Assembly (NCBI GenBank): GCA_900473175.1
Contig: UCKM01000016.1
Coordinates: 31,598-95,597, forward strand
Direction: 5' to 3'
Source: Hyphomicrobiales bacterium
GTDB taxonomy: Bacteria; Pseudomonadota; Alphaproteobacteria; Rhizobiales; Rhizobiaceae
Length of the DNA: 64,000 nucleotides
The translations under genes were made by a program, and so were the position numbers. A model generated the notes under the pieces. The model saw only the letters and a list, made by a program, of their open reading frames with translations. It ran no database searches and had not been told where the DNA came from. Positions 45,074-53,563 of this stretch are shown here, piece by piece. How positions within the stretch are numbered: position 1 is the first letter of the stretch; every line of letters begins with the position of its first letter.

Positions 45074-45092
45074 GCTGGATCACCCGGGGCGC

Positions 45093-45350
45093 TTACTGCA
45101 AAACGCGATTAGTTGAAAATTCACCCGCAGAGATACGTTCGCGCAGCACTTCAAGCAAGGCCAGGGCGGAGCTTTCGCCATTGTCGCGGATCAATTCAAT
45201 CAACGCGGTCGCAAAGGCTGCCTCGGCCATAATTTCTGGTTCGATACCTTCAAGCGTGCCATCTGCCCAGACTTCATTCTGATATTCGATCGCAACCAGT
45301 TTTTTTTCTTCTGCAACCAACCTATCAAGGTCCGTCGATGTCATGTTCAT
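45093..45350 (-). CDS. Small hypothetical protein (85 aa)
   Basis: AAGGACGG precedes the ATG at 45350; a second ATG two codons in is possible. The soluble, acidic protein reads TSTDLDRLVAEEKKLVAIEY, then helices with EAAFATALIELIRDNGESSA and LLEVLRERISAGEFS. No family is known to me. It lies 20 bases upstream of the secreted Ala/Pro-rich protein gene and probably shares its transcript. Confidence 0.7.
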   Translation of the reverse strand: MNMTSTDLDRLVAEEKKLVAIEYQNEVWADGTLEGIEPEIMAEAAFATALIELIRDNGESSALALLEVLRERISAGEFSTNRVLQ

Positions 45351-45451
45351 GATTACCGTCCTTGGCCGAAGCCAATTCTTAAACTACCGCTAAACTCTAT
45401 CATAGGTTTTGTCTAAAATGCGGTTCATTGGCTTCAACAGTTAAAGCACAG

Positions 45452-45820
45452 TTAATTTCCATAGCCCGATACGATCTCAGAAGAAAGCCTCATTCCTTCC
45501 GTCTGGTAGCGGTCAATCGCCGCAATCGCCTGGCTCGTACAGGTCGAATACGTCTCGTTGAATGTGCGATATCCGCGGTTGAAGCTGGCGATGAGCCGTG
45601 CACGGCGTGCCGGATCAGGATTCTCCGCCAAAAGCAGGGAATCCATGCGGTCGCGCCACTGGCTGCTTTTCTCGCCGCACAGGTTGCGCAATGAGTGGAT
45701 AGAGCCGAGCACTTCGGCGAGACGCAGAAGTTTCGCTTCATACAGCGGATCAACGGCATAGGCCGGTACGGCGGTGACAAGACCTGCCAGAAACGCTGTG
45801 ATCAATGCTCCACGCCGCAC
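45452..45820 (-). CDS. TIGR02301-family secreted protein
   Basis: Translation starts at GTG 45820. The 122-residue product has a signal peptide (RGALITAFLAGLVTAVPAYA) and a helical mature domain: YEAKLLRLAEVLGSIHSLRN with the following Cys, WRDRMDSLLLAENPDPARRA, FNRGYRTFNETYSTCT. This matches my recollection of TIGR02301, an alphaproteobacterial family of unknown function. The two Cys may form a disulfide in the periplasm. Confidence 0.88.
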   Translation of the reverse strand: MRRGALITAFLAGLVTAVPAYAVDPLYEAKLLRLAEVLGSIHSLRNLCGEKSSQWRDRMDSLLLAENPDPARRARLIASFNRGYRTFNETYSTCTSQAIAAIDRYQTEGMRLSSEIVSGYGN

Positions 45821-45905
45821 GGATTAACCCCAAGCCCCGAATTCGCCTTCAGGGGCCATGTTGCCTGAAAGCAAGGCACCTTCAAGGCGGCTAAGGTTAA
45901 TACCC

Positions 45906-46337
45906 TCAACTTTCGAACGAGCGTGCAAGAGTGTGGACAACTTCCAGTACACTTTCCGTCACGTGGAATTCCGCCATTTCGTCGGCCCGTAGCCAGTGCA
46001 CGGCGGCGGCGTCGTCCGCGGCGACGGCTTCCCCAATAGCATTGTGCGCCAGGAAAACCGCAAGGCGGAATGGCTTCGGGGAAGTGAATTCCGGGGTCGA
46101 ATAGTCGAACGTCACAGTTGTGAGATATGAGACTTCCGTTGCGACCATTCCGGTCTCTTCGTAGAGCTCACGAATAGCTGCTTCCTGCGGTGTCTCGCCT
46201 TGCTCCCGCCGCCCGCCTGGAAATGCCAGCCAGCCCTTCGACGGTTCGCGTCCGCGCTCCACCAGCAGAAACGCCTGGTTGCGGATACAAACAGCAGAGA
46301 CACCGTCAACTGTTGCGGAGAGCGGAATTGGGTCCAT
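45906..46337 (-). CDS. NUDIX hydrolase
   Basis: A 143-residue protein with a complete Nudix box: GGRREQGETPQEAAIRELYE followed by ETG. The N-terminus (ATVDGVSAVCIRNQAFLLVE) and SPKPFRLAVFLAHN fit ADP-ribose or nucleoside diphosphate-X hydrolases. The substrate is not determined. It diverges from the SRAP gene with 101 bases between. Confidence 0.92.
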   Translation of the reverse strand: MDPIPLSATVDGVSAVCIRNQAFLLVERGREPSKGWLAFPGGRREQGETPQEAAIRELYEETGMVATEVSYLTTVTFDYSTPEFTSPKPFRLAVFLAHNAIGEAVAADDAAAVHWLRADEMAEFHVTESVLEVVHTLARSFES

Positions 46338-46438
46338 ATCTCACGGGTAAGTGGTGATGCGGCTTTTTACAAGCTTGCCTTGACGGCTGGTTGCAAATCG
46401 GGAAGATCGCCGCTCTCAATTGATACAGGCCGATTGGT

Positions 46439-47203
46439 ATGTGTGGACGTTTTTCCCTCCTTGGAACACCCGAAGAGATCGAAGCCTGGTTCGATCTGAT
46501 GGAACTTGAGGCGTTTCCGCCCCGCTACAACATCGCGCCGACACAGCCGATCCTCATGGTGGTCAGTGGTGAAACACCACCGCCGGGCAGCAATCGGCCC
46601 AATCGCCGGGCGCTGCTGGTGCGCTGGGGCTTCATCCCGGGCTGGGTCAAGGACACGGCCAATTATCCATTGATGATCAATGCCCGGTCCGAAACGGCAA
46701 TCAACAAGGCTTCGTTCAAGGCTGCGATGCGTCATCGCCGCGCCTTGATACCGGCCTCTGGCTTTTATGAGTGGCGCCGGACGCCCGGCAAAGCGGCACA
46801 GGCCTATTGGATCCGGCCGCGAAATGGCGGCATCGTGGCTTTTGCCGGGCTTCATGAGCCCTGGGCCAACGCGGAAGGGTCGGAGATGGACACCGGCGCG
46901 ATCCTGACGACGAACGCCAATGAGAACCTGAGGTTCATCCATGATCGCATGCCTGTGGTGATCGACCAAAAGGATTTCGCCCGCTGGCTCGATTGCAAGA
47001 CCCAGGAGCCGCGCCATGTCGCGGATTTGCTGAAGCCGGCGCAGGAAGATCTGTTCGAAGCCATTCCTATCTCGGACAAGGTCAACAAGTTCGACAATAC
47101 CGGACCGGAAATTCAGGAGCGCGTCGAAGAAGCTCCGGAAGAGCGCAAGAAACCAGTGCGCTCAAAACGTCCCGAAGCCGACGACCAGATGAAACTCTTC
47201 TAA
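46439..47203 (+). CDS. yedK: SOS response-associated peptidase (SRAP/HMCES-like)
   Basis: The 254-residue protein begins MCGRFSLLG; Cys2, exposed once Met1 is removed, forms the thiazolidine link to abasic sites in single-stranded DNA. Other family residues are NARSETA, LIPASGFYEWRR (catalytic Glu) and RFIHDRMPVVI (His). It shields abasic sites at forks. A basic C-terminal tail (EERKKPVRSKRPEADDQ) extends past the domain. I find no LexA-type GTTC-N7-GTTC repeat upstream. Confidence 0.95.
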   Translation: MCGRFSLLGTPEEIEAWFDLMELEAFPPRYNIAPTQPILMVVSGETPPPGSNRPNRRALLVRWGFIPGWVKDTANYPLMINARSETAINKASFKAAMRHRRALIPASGFYEWRRTPGKAAQAYWIRPRNGGIVAFAGLHEPWANAEGSEMDTGAILTTNANENLRFIHDRMPVVIDQKDFARWLDCKTQEPRHVADLLKPAQEDLFEAIPISDKVNKFDNTGPEIQERVEEAPEERKKPVRSKRPEADDQMKLF

Positions 47204-47228
47204 GCGTTCCCTTCAGGATACCGATCCA

Positions 47229-47843
47229 ATGTTTTCAGCCGCTCTTTCCGGTTTTCTTCTTGGCGCGTCGCTTATTATCGCGATCGGCGCGCAAAACGCC
47301 TTCATCCTGCGGCAGGGCCTGCTGCGCGAGCATGTCTTCATCTTGAGCCTGATCTGCGCCCTGTCAGATGCGCTCCTGATCGTGGCAGGCGTTGCCGGAC
47401 TCGGCACGCTGATCGCGCAATCGCCGAAGCTGATTTCCTTCGTCACGCTGGGCGGCGCGGCATTTTTGTTCTGGTACGCTTCCGTCGCCTTTCGGCGTGC
47501 TTTTCATCCAGAGGTGTTGCGCGCGGCGGGTGCGAACGGGAGCACGCTGAAGGCGGCAATCGCCACGGTTCTGGCGCTGACCTTCCTCAATCCGCACGTC
47601 TATCTGGATACGGTGATACTGCTCGGCGGCCTGTCGGCCCGCTTCGAGGGCGCCAACCGCGCGGCGTATGGTGCAGGCGTGGCTTTGGCATCATTCATCT
47701 GGTTCTTCGGCCTCGGCTATGGCGCCAGGCTGTTGCAACCGGTATTTGCCAGGCCGGCAGCCTGGCGCGTTCTCGATATTCTCATCGGCCTGGTGATGGC
47801 CGGCATTGCGATCAGCCTGTTAGTCCGTTTCCTGCACAACTGA
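47229..47843 (+). CDS. LysE/ArgO-family amino acid exporter
   Basis: A protein of 204 residues with six hydrophobic spans and the LysE-type opening FLLGASLIIAIGAQNAFILR, then ALSDALLIVAGVAG and LTFLNPHVYLDTVILLGG. Members export lysine, arginine or related basic amino acids. It follows the SRAP gene by 25 bases on the same strand. The 3' end overlaps a 55-codon minus-strand gene. Confidence 0.93.
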   Translation: MFSAALSGFLLGASLIIAIGAQNAFILRQGLLREHVFILSLICALSDALLIVAGVAGLGTLIAQSPKLISFVTLGGAAFLFWYASVAFRRAFHPEVLRAAGANGSTLKAAIATVLALTFLNPHVYLDTVILLGGLSARFEGANRAAYGAGVALASFIWFFGLGYGARLLQPVFARPAAWRVLDILIGLVMAGIAISLLVRFLHN

Positions 47844-47987
47844 AACAAGTTTCAGCTGCGGACGCTTGCGGACGGTGCTGAGGACCGCTGCGAGGATCGC
47901 GGCCGAACCGATCGCCTGATATTTTGCAACGAGTGCGTCGGCGCGGGCGGTTTCACGCGGCTTCGCCGTTGGTTGAACATTGGTCAT
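47820..47987 (-). CDS. Small hypothetical protein (55 aa)
   Basis: ATG at 47987 is preceded by AAAGGACGAG. The peptide has a polar start (MTNVQPTAKPRETARADALV), a short hydrophobic helix (YQAIGSAAILAAVLSTV) and a basic end (RKRPQLKLVSVVQETD). The third-base bias toward G/C and the ribosome site suggest a real gene. It converges on the LysE-type gene with a 24-base overlap. No family is recognised. Confidence 0.6.
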   Translation of the reverse strand: MTNVQPTAKPRETARADALVAKYQAIGSAAILAAVLSTVRKRPQLKLVSVVQETD

Positions 47988-48370
47988 GGGTCTCGTCCTT
48001 TGGCGGGGCCTATTCCCCCTTTTTCTAAGCCATCAGGATTCCCGGCCAAATTGGCCGGAAACAAGGCACTTTCCGGGAGGATTTTGGGCTATTCGGTTAA
48101 TATGGGTTAACCATGCTGGAGCGGGCATATATGCAACACTTCTGTTGCTGCGCGATGCGCTTGACGATTGACGCGCACTCGACCATAAATGCGCGCATGA
48201 AAACGTCGCCCGTTACGATTATTATTACCTGTCGGATCATTATCAGCTAGCGCTGCGCTGGCCCGGCCGTTTTCGTCTCAAAACTCCCTACAAGATGCGA
48301 AACGCACCGGTCGCCAGACCAGTGAAATGATATGCGTTCGATGTCGAAACCGAGATTTGAGCAGACCGCC
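47988..48370. other. Intergenic region upstream of cysS with a perfect palindrome
   Basis: About 380 bases with no convincing gene. CCGGCCAA (48042-48049) and TTGGCCGG (48051-48058) form a perfect palindrome around one A. A plus-strand frame of about 50 codons runs from about 48180 to 48330 but has no start codon before its last few residues. Confidence 0.45.
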
Positions 48371-49819
48371 ATGCCGCAGCCACTGAGCCTTTACAACACG
48401 CTCACCCGCACGAAGGACGTGTTCGTGCCGATCAATCCGAAGAACGTACGCATGTATGTCTGCGGTCCGACCGTCTATGATTATGCCCACATCGGCAATG
48501 CCCGGCCGGTGATCGTGTTCGATGTGCTGTTTCGCTTGCTGCGCCATGTCTATGGTGAAAGCCACGTGACCTATGTCCGCAACATCACCGACGTTGACGA
48601 CAAGATCAATGCGCGGGCGGCACGCGATTATCCGGATTTGCCGCTTAACGAGGCAATCCGCAGGGTAACCGAAACGACAAACCGGCAATTCCAGTCGGAT
48701 GTGGCCGCTTTGGGCAATCTTCAGCCGTCGGATCAGCCACGGGCAACCGAATACATTGCCGAGATGGTGGCGATGATCGACCGGCTCGTCGAGCGCGGCG
48801 TTGCCTATGTGGCCGATGGGCACGTTCTGTTTTCCCCCTCGGCAATGAATGCCGCGAAGGGGCCGCGCTATGGCCTACTCGCCCGTCGTTCGGCCGACGA
48901 CATGCTGGCCGGGGCCCGCGTCGACGTCGCCTCGTACAAGCGCGACGAGATGGATTTCGTGCTGTGGAAACCGTCGAAGGCGGGAGAGCCCGGCTGGGCA
49001 TCGCCTGCCGGCATCGAGGGCCCTGGACGCCCCGGCTGGCATATTGAGTGCTCGGCAATGTCGATGGCGAAGCTGCTCGAGCCATTTGGCGGCGGCCTTC
49101 AGTGCGATGATCCGCAGAAGAACATCTTCGACATTCATGCGGGCGGTATCGACCTTGTCTTTCCGCACCATGAAAACGAGATCGCCCAGTCCTGCTGCGC
49201 GCTCGGCATCGACCGCATGGCCAATGTCTGGATGCACAATGGCTTCCTGCAGGTCGAGGGCCAGAAGATGGCGAAGAGCCTCGGCAACTTCGTGACGATC
49301 CACGAGTTGCTGGAAACGGCGACATTCGGCGGCCGCAAATGGCCGGGCGAAGTGCTGCGGCTTGCCATGCTGATGACCAATTATCGCGAACCGATCGACT
49401 TCAGCATCAGCCGGCTGGAGGAGGCCGAGAACATTCTGGCCAAGGCGCGCGAATATGTTGGCGATGCTCCTCTTGGCGCTGTCCCGGACGAGGCGATTGA
49501 TTTCCTCTCCGACGATCTCGCCACATCAAGTCTCATCAACTGGCTCGCATCAGCAAGGCGCTCGCGCTCGGTCGATCCTGCAGATTACCGCGCGGCCTTC
49601 GTTCTCCTCGGCATTGACCTGCAGGCAGCGACGGTCTCGTCCGACCTTGAAAGCGAAATCGAGACCAAGATCGCCAACCGGCTTGCATTGCTCGCGGCGA
49701 AAAGCTTCGCCGAGGCTGATGGCATTCGCGCTGAACTGCTGGAAAAGGGCATTCAGCTGAAAGACGGCAAGGACCCTGCGACCGGCGAGCGGGTCACGAC
49801 GTGGGAGGTGAGGCGGTGA
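48371..49819 (+). CDS. cysS: Cysteinyl-tRNA synthetase
   Basis: I take ATG 48371 ([20 protein letters not shown]); in-frame ATGs at 48332 and 48344 add up to 13 residues and no start has a strong ribosome site. The 482-residue class I synthetase has the HIGH-type motif [16 protein letters not shown], the KMSKS-like [15 protein letters not shown], and zinc ligands in [19 protein letters not shown] and [11 protein letters not shown]. It charges tRNA-Cys. A 47-bp repeat begins six bases after the stop. Confidence 0.96.
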   Translation: MPQPLSLYNTLTRTKDVFVPINPKNVRMYVCGPTVYDYAHIGNARPVIVFDVLFRLLRHVYGESHVTYVRNITDVDDKINARAARDYPDLPLNEAIRRVTETTNRQFQSDVAALGNLQPSDQPRATEYIAEMVAMIDRLVERGVAYVADGHVLFSPSAMNAAKGPRYGLLARRSADDMLAGARVDVASYKRDEMDFVLWKPSKAGEPGWASPAGIEGPGRPGWHIECSAMSMAKLLEPFGGGLQCDDPQKNIFDIHAGGIDLVFPHHENEIAQSCCALGIDRMANVWMHNGFLQVEGQKMAKSLGNFVTIHELLETATFGGRKWPGEVLRLAMLMTNYREPIDFSISRLEEAENILAKAREYVGDAPLGAVPDEAIDFLSDDLATSSLINWLASARRSRSVDPADYRAAFVLLGIDLQAATVSSDLESEIETKIANRLALLAAKSFAEADGIRAELLEKGIQLKDGKDPATGERVTTWEVRR

Positions 49820-49824
49820 CACAT

Positions 49825-49871
49825 ACCCCTCCCGGCTGCTGCGCAGCCACCCTCCCCACAACGGGGAGGGA
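49825..49871. repeat. 47-bp repeat, left arm
   Basis: This arm matches 49939-49985 as an inverted repeat at 46 of 47 positions. It has its own hairpin (CCCTCCCC / GGGGAGGG). The sequence resembles a dispersed GC-rich intergenic repeat I associate with rhizobia and Brucella relatives. Confidence 0.85.
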
Positions 49872-49938
49872 TAGGACCGTCCCGCATTGCAACGCTGTTC
49901 GCGAAAAAACACGATTCTTGGCAGAATTCAGCGCGATT

Positions 49939-49985
49939 TCCCTCCCCCTTGTGGGGAGGGTGGCTGCGCAGCAGCCGGGAGGGGT
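49939..49985. repeat. 47-bp repeat, right arm
   Basis: Inverted partner of 49825-49871, separated by 67 bases of unrelated sequence. It ends nine bases before the start of the DUF559 gene. The pair could fold into a very stable 46-bp stem in the transcript. Confidence 0.85.
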
Positions 49986-49993
49986 TCTCTTCC

Positions 49994-50377
49994 ATGCCCC
50001 ATAGTAATATCCAGCCAAAAACCAGAACACATGCCCGGACGCTTCGCCGCGAATTGACGAAAGCCGAGCACCGGATGTGGAATATGCTTCGCGGGTTCCG
50101 CGGTCGTGGCGCCCGGTTCCGACGCGAAACGCCAATTGGACCATATATTGCTGATTTCGCTTGGCTGTCGGCTCGTATCATCATCGAGGTTGATGGCGAC
50201 AGCCATGCCATGGATGCCGGTGTCAAACACGATCAGAAGCGGGATTCGTTTCTGCTTAGCCAAGGTTTTCGGATCATGCGGTTCGACAATAATGATGTGA
50301 TTTGCGCCGAAGAGGGTGTCTATCTCGAAATAGAGAGGGCGCTGACGCAATATCTTTTGCCGGAGCCGCAGCCATGA
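49994..50377 (+). CDS. DUF559 endonuclease-fold protein
   Basis: The frame is open from 49949, but the first residues come from the repeat; ATG 49994 is the likely start. The 127-residue protein has the DUF559/Vsr-like restriction-endonuclease fold: RTLRRELTKAEHRMWNMLRG, FRRETPIGPYIADFAW, ARIIIEVDGDSHAMDAGVKH (the D..E-x-D metal site) and FRIMRFDNNDV. A DNA nicking or mismatch role is possible. Its stop overlaps the next start (ATGA). Confidence 0.88.
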   Translation: MPHSNIQPKTRTHARTLRRELTKAEHRMWNMLRGFRGRGARFRRETPIGPYIADFAWLSARIIIEVDGDSHAMDAGVKHDQKRDSFLLSQGFRIMRFDNNDVICAEEGVYLEIERALTQYLLPEPQP

Positions 50378-50868
50378 GTCTCGACAACAGGCCCGTTTAC
50401 ACCGGCGGATGCCAATGCGGTGCGGTCAGGTTCCGCGTCGAGGGCACATTAGGAGACTCATCGATCTGCCATTGCCGCATGTGCCAGAAGGCCTTCGGTA
50501 ATTTCTTCGCGCCGTTGACGTCGGTCCGTGGCGCTGATTTTGAATGGACCAGAGGCGAGCCAAAGCGGTACCAGTCATCCAATCACGTCAAGCGCGGTTT
50601 TTGCGGCAACTGCGGAACGCCGCTGACCTATGAAGCCCCGGATGGCATGGCCCTGGCAATCGGCGCTTTTGATCACCCTGAAGAGCTCGCGCCGACGGTC
50701 CAGTGGGGCCTCGAAGGCAAGTTGCCCTTTGTTGACGATTTAGCGGCTCTTCCGGGCTATACGTCGGAGGGTGATCCGGAAACGGCAGAGTTTCTCAAAA
50801 CAATGATATCCTATCAGCACCCCGACCATGATACCGATCAATGGCCGCCGCAGGAGACGGACAAGTGA
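50374..50868 (+). CDS. GFA-family (glutathione-dependent formaldehyde-activating-like) protein
   Basis: A 164-residue protein with the zinc-binding Cys motifs of the family: GGCQCGAVRF, ICHCRMCQKAFGNFF and GFCGNCGTPLTYE. Family members bind two zinc ions; true enzymes join glutathione to formaldehyde, but most members are uncharacterised. It is coupled on both sides: ATGA with the DUF559 gene and GTGA with cimA. Confidence 0.92.
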   Translation: MSLDNRPVYTGGCQCGAVRFRVEGTLGDSSICHCRMCQKAFGNFFAPLTSVRGADFEWTRGEPKRYQSSNHVKRGFCGNCGTPLTYEAPDGMALAIGAFDHPEELAPTVQWGLEGKLPFVDDLAALPGYTSEGDPETAEFLKTMISYQHPDHDTDQWPPQETDK

Positions 50869-52478
50869 CCAAAGAACGGATCTATCTCTTCGACACGACG
50901 TTGCGCGATGGCCAGCAGACACCTGGCATCGATTTCTCGGTCGAGGACAAGAAGGTCATTGCCGCGATGCTGGACGAATTCGGCTTCGACTATGTCGAGG
51001 GCGGCTATCCCGGCGCAAACCCTACCGACACGGCCTTCTTCAGCGAGAAGCGGACGAAGCGGGCGAAATTCGCGGCGTTCGGCATGACCAAACGGGCAGG
51101 CGTTTCCGCGTCCAACGATCCCGGCCTTGCGGCGCTCATTCAATCGGCGGCCGATACGGTTTGTTTCGTCGGCAAGAGCTGGGATTATCATGTCCGTGTC
51201 GCGCTTGGCTGCACCAATGAGGAGAACCTCGAAAGCATTGATGCCTCCGTCAAGGCTGCCGTCGCAGCGGGTAAAGAAGCGATCGTCGATTGCGAGCATT
51301 TCTTCGATGGCTACAAGGCCAATCAGGACTATGCGCTGGCCTGCGCCAGGACAGCCTATGAGGCCGGGGCGCGCTGGGTCGTGCTTTGCGATACCAATGG
51401 CGGCACGCAACCGGCGGAAGTGACCGAGATTGTCCGCGCGGTGACGAAATCCATACCAGGCGATCATCTCGGCATTCATGCCCATAATGACACCGAACAA
51501 GCGGTCGCCAATTCGCTGGCGGCGATCGATGCCGGCGTGCGCCATGTGCAGGGCACGCTCAACGGCATCGGCGAGCGCTGCGGCAATGCCAATCTCGTGA
51601 CAATCATCCCGACACTGATGCTCAAGCCCGCCTTTGCGGATCGCTTCGACACCGGTATCAGTCTGGAAAAATTGCAGGGGCTGACCCGCCTTTCGCGCAG
51701 TTTTGACGAATTGCTCAATCGGGCGCCAAATCCGCAAGGGGCTTTCGTCGGGACATCGGCTTTTGCCACCAAGGCCGGGATTCATGCTTCGGCGCTGATC
51801 AAGGAGCCGGCGACCTATGAACATGTGCCGCCGGAGACGGTCGGCAACCGCCGCAAGGTCATGGTCTCCGATCAGGGCGGCAAATCCAACTTCATCAACG
51901 AACTTGAGCGCCGCGGCATTGAGGTTGCCAAATCCGATCCCCGGCTCGACACGCTGATTGCCCTGGTCAAGGAGCATGAGGCGGAGGGCTATGCTTACGA
52001 GGGTGCGGATGCGAGCTTCGAACTTCTGGCGCGGCGCACGCTTGGAACTGTGCCCGAGTTCTTCAAGGTCGAGTCCTTCCGCTGCATGGTCGAGCGTCGC
52101 TTCGATGCCAATGGCAATATCAAGACGGTGTCCGAAGCTGTCGTTCGGGTGGAAGTGGACGGCGAAACGCGCATGTCCGTGGCCGAGGGACACGGGCCCG
52201 TCAACGCGCTCGACCTTGCGCTGCGCAAGGATATGGGACGCTATCAGCACGAGATCGATGATCTGGTGCTGGCGGACTTCAAGGTGCGTATCCTCAATGG
52301 CGGCACGGAAGCCATCACGCGGGTTCTCATCGAATCGACCGATTCAAGCAATGTCCGCTGGTGGACCGTGGGCGTTTCCGACAACATCATCGATGCGTCG
52401 TTCCAGGCGCTTATGGATTCGATCGTCTACAAGCTGATGAAAAACCGGGATCTGGCGGGCAAAATCGCCGCAGAATAG
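50865..52478 (+). CDS. cimA: (R)-citramalate synthase
   Basis: GTG 50865 has GGAG at eight bases and overlaps the GFA stop. The 537-residue enzyme has the DRE-TIM barrel motif FDTTLRDGQQTPG, the metal and HxH segment LGIHAHNDTEQAVANSL, and NGIGERCGNANL. A LeuA-type C-terminal dimerisation domain (about 400-520) follows. It joins pyruvate and acetyl-CoA to (R)-citramalate, a threonine-independent route to 2-oxobutanoate and isoleucine. The length and motifs fit the TIGR00977 group. Confidence 0.93.
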   Translation: MTKERIYLFDTTLRDGQQTPGIDFSVEDKKVIAAMLDEFGFDYVEGGYPGANPTDTAFFSEKRTKRAKFAAFGMTKRAGVSASNDPGLAALIQSAADTVCFVGKSWDYHVRVALGCTNEENLESIDASVKAAVAAGKEAIVDCEHFFDGYKANQDYALACARTAYEAGARWVVLCDTNGGTQPAEVTEIVRAVTKSIPGDHLGIHAHNDTEQAVANSLAAIDAGVRHVQGTLNGIGERCGNANLVTIIPTLMLKPAFADRFDTGISLEKLQGLTRLSRSFDELLNRAPNPQGAFVGTSAFATKAGIHASALIKEPATYEHVPPETVGNRRKVMVSDQGGKSNFINELERRGIEVAKSDPRLDTLIALVKEHEAEGYAYEGADASFELLARRTLGTVPEFFKVESFRCMVERRFDANGNIKTVSEAVVRVEVDGETRMSVAEGHGPVNALDLALRKDMGRYQHEIDDLVLADFKVRILNGGTEAITRVLIESTDSSNVRWWTVGVSDNIIDASFQALMDSIVYKLMKNRDLAGKIAAE

Positions 52479-52603
52479 CTGAACTTGCGCCAAGAATTGC
52501 TCAAATTCTGGCCGAAGTGCCGCAAAAAACATCAACAGTCTTGATGTATCGATCAGCCGAATTCAATGGACGCAAGCGGATGCGAAGTCTAGGACTGCGC
52601 ATC

Positions 52604-53563
52604 ATGACCGAGCAGATCAATCCCAGTCGAGCCATAAATGCGGGCCTCGTGACGACCGAGACCATCGGCATGTCCGATGGCAAGAAGGGTTTTATCTTCG
52701 CCCTCTCTGCCTATCTGCTCTGGGGCATCCTGCCGTTCTATCTCAAGACCGTCGCCCATATGCCGGCGCTGGAGGTGGTGGCGCACCGGATCATCTGGTC
52801 TGTTCCGATTGCGGGCGCACTGCTCTGGTGGCTCGGCCTGTTCGGTGATCTGAAGGTTGCGCTGACGACGCCGCGCATGCTGGCCATGGCGACGCTGACA
52901 GCATCGCTGATCACCCTCAATTGGGGTACCTATGTCTGGGCGATCGGCAACGGCCACGCCATTGACACAGCGCTTGGATATTACATCAACCCGCTGGTGA
53001 ATGTTGTGCTTGGCGGTATTTTCCTTGGTGAGCGCCTGTCGAAGCCGCAAATGGTGGCCGTCGCCCTTGCCGCCTGCGCCGTCATCCTTTTGACGATCTA
53101 TTCCGGCGGTCTGCCGTGGATCTCGCTGGTCCTGGCCTTCAGCTTTGGTTTTTACGGTTTCTTCCGCAAGACCCTGCCGATCGGGCCGACGCAAGGGTTC
53201 ATGCTGGAGGTCCTCTTGCTGTCGATTCCGTCTCTCGCCTTCATCGCCTGGACCGTATCACAGGGCACGAGCCATTTTTTCAATGGCAGCGCCCATGATG
53301 TCGGGCTCCTTCTATTCGCGGGCCCTGCGACAGCGGTTCCGCTCATCCTCTACGCCTTTGGGGCAAAGCTCCTGCGTTATACGACCATTGGCCTGATGCA
53401 GTACATCGCGCCGACGATCGTCTTCCTCAGCGCCATTTTCATCTTTGGTGAGCCGTTCTCGCATATCCAGTTTATTGCCTTCGCGCTGATCTGGTCGGCA
53501 TTGGCGATCTACACCTGGTCCATGCTGCACGAGGCGCGGAAGATGCGATCCGTTAACCCCTAA
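52604..53563 (+). CDS. rarD: RarD-type EamA-family transporter
   Basis: ATG 52604 (MTEQINPSRAINAGLVTTET) gives 319 residues; ATG 52670 (MSDGKKGFIFALSAYLLWGI) gives 297, closer to the usual length. The protein has ten membrane helices in two EamA repeats, with family phrases LLWGILPFYLK, GYYINPLVNVVLG and LMQYIAPTIVFL. The substrate of RarD proteins is unknown. It converges on the zntB-like gene with a four-base overlap of the stop codons. Confidence 0.92.
   Translation: MTEQINPSRAINAGLVTTETIGMSDGKKGFIFALSAYLLWGILPFYLKTVAHMPALEVVAHRIIWSVPIAGALLWWLGLFGDLKVALTTPRMLAMATLTASLITLNWGTYVWAIGNGHAIDTALGYYINPLVNVVLGGIFLGERLSKPQMVAVALAACAVILLTIYSGGLPWISLVLAFSFGFYGFFRKTLPIGPTQGFMLEVLLLSIPSLAFIAWTVSQGTSHFFNGSAHDVGLLLFAGPATAVPLILYAFGAKLLRYTTIGLMQYIAPTIVFLSAIFIFGEPFSHIQFIAFALIWSALAIYTWSMLHEARKMRSVNP

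Noticed and set aside
48180..48330. Plus-strand open stretch rich in Tyr/Arg upstream of cysS
   Set aside because: About 50 codons without any start codon near its beginning; possibly a decayed gene, but unsupported.
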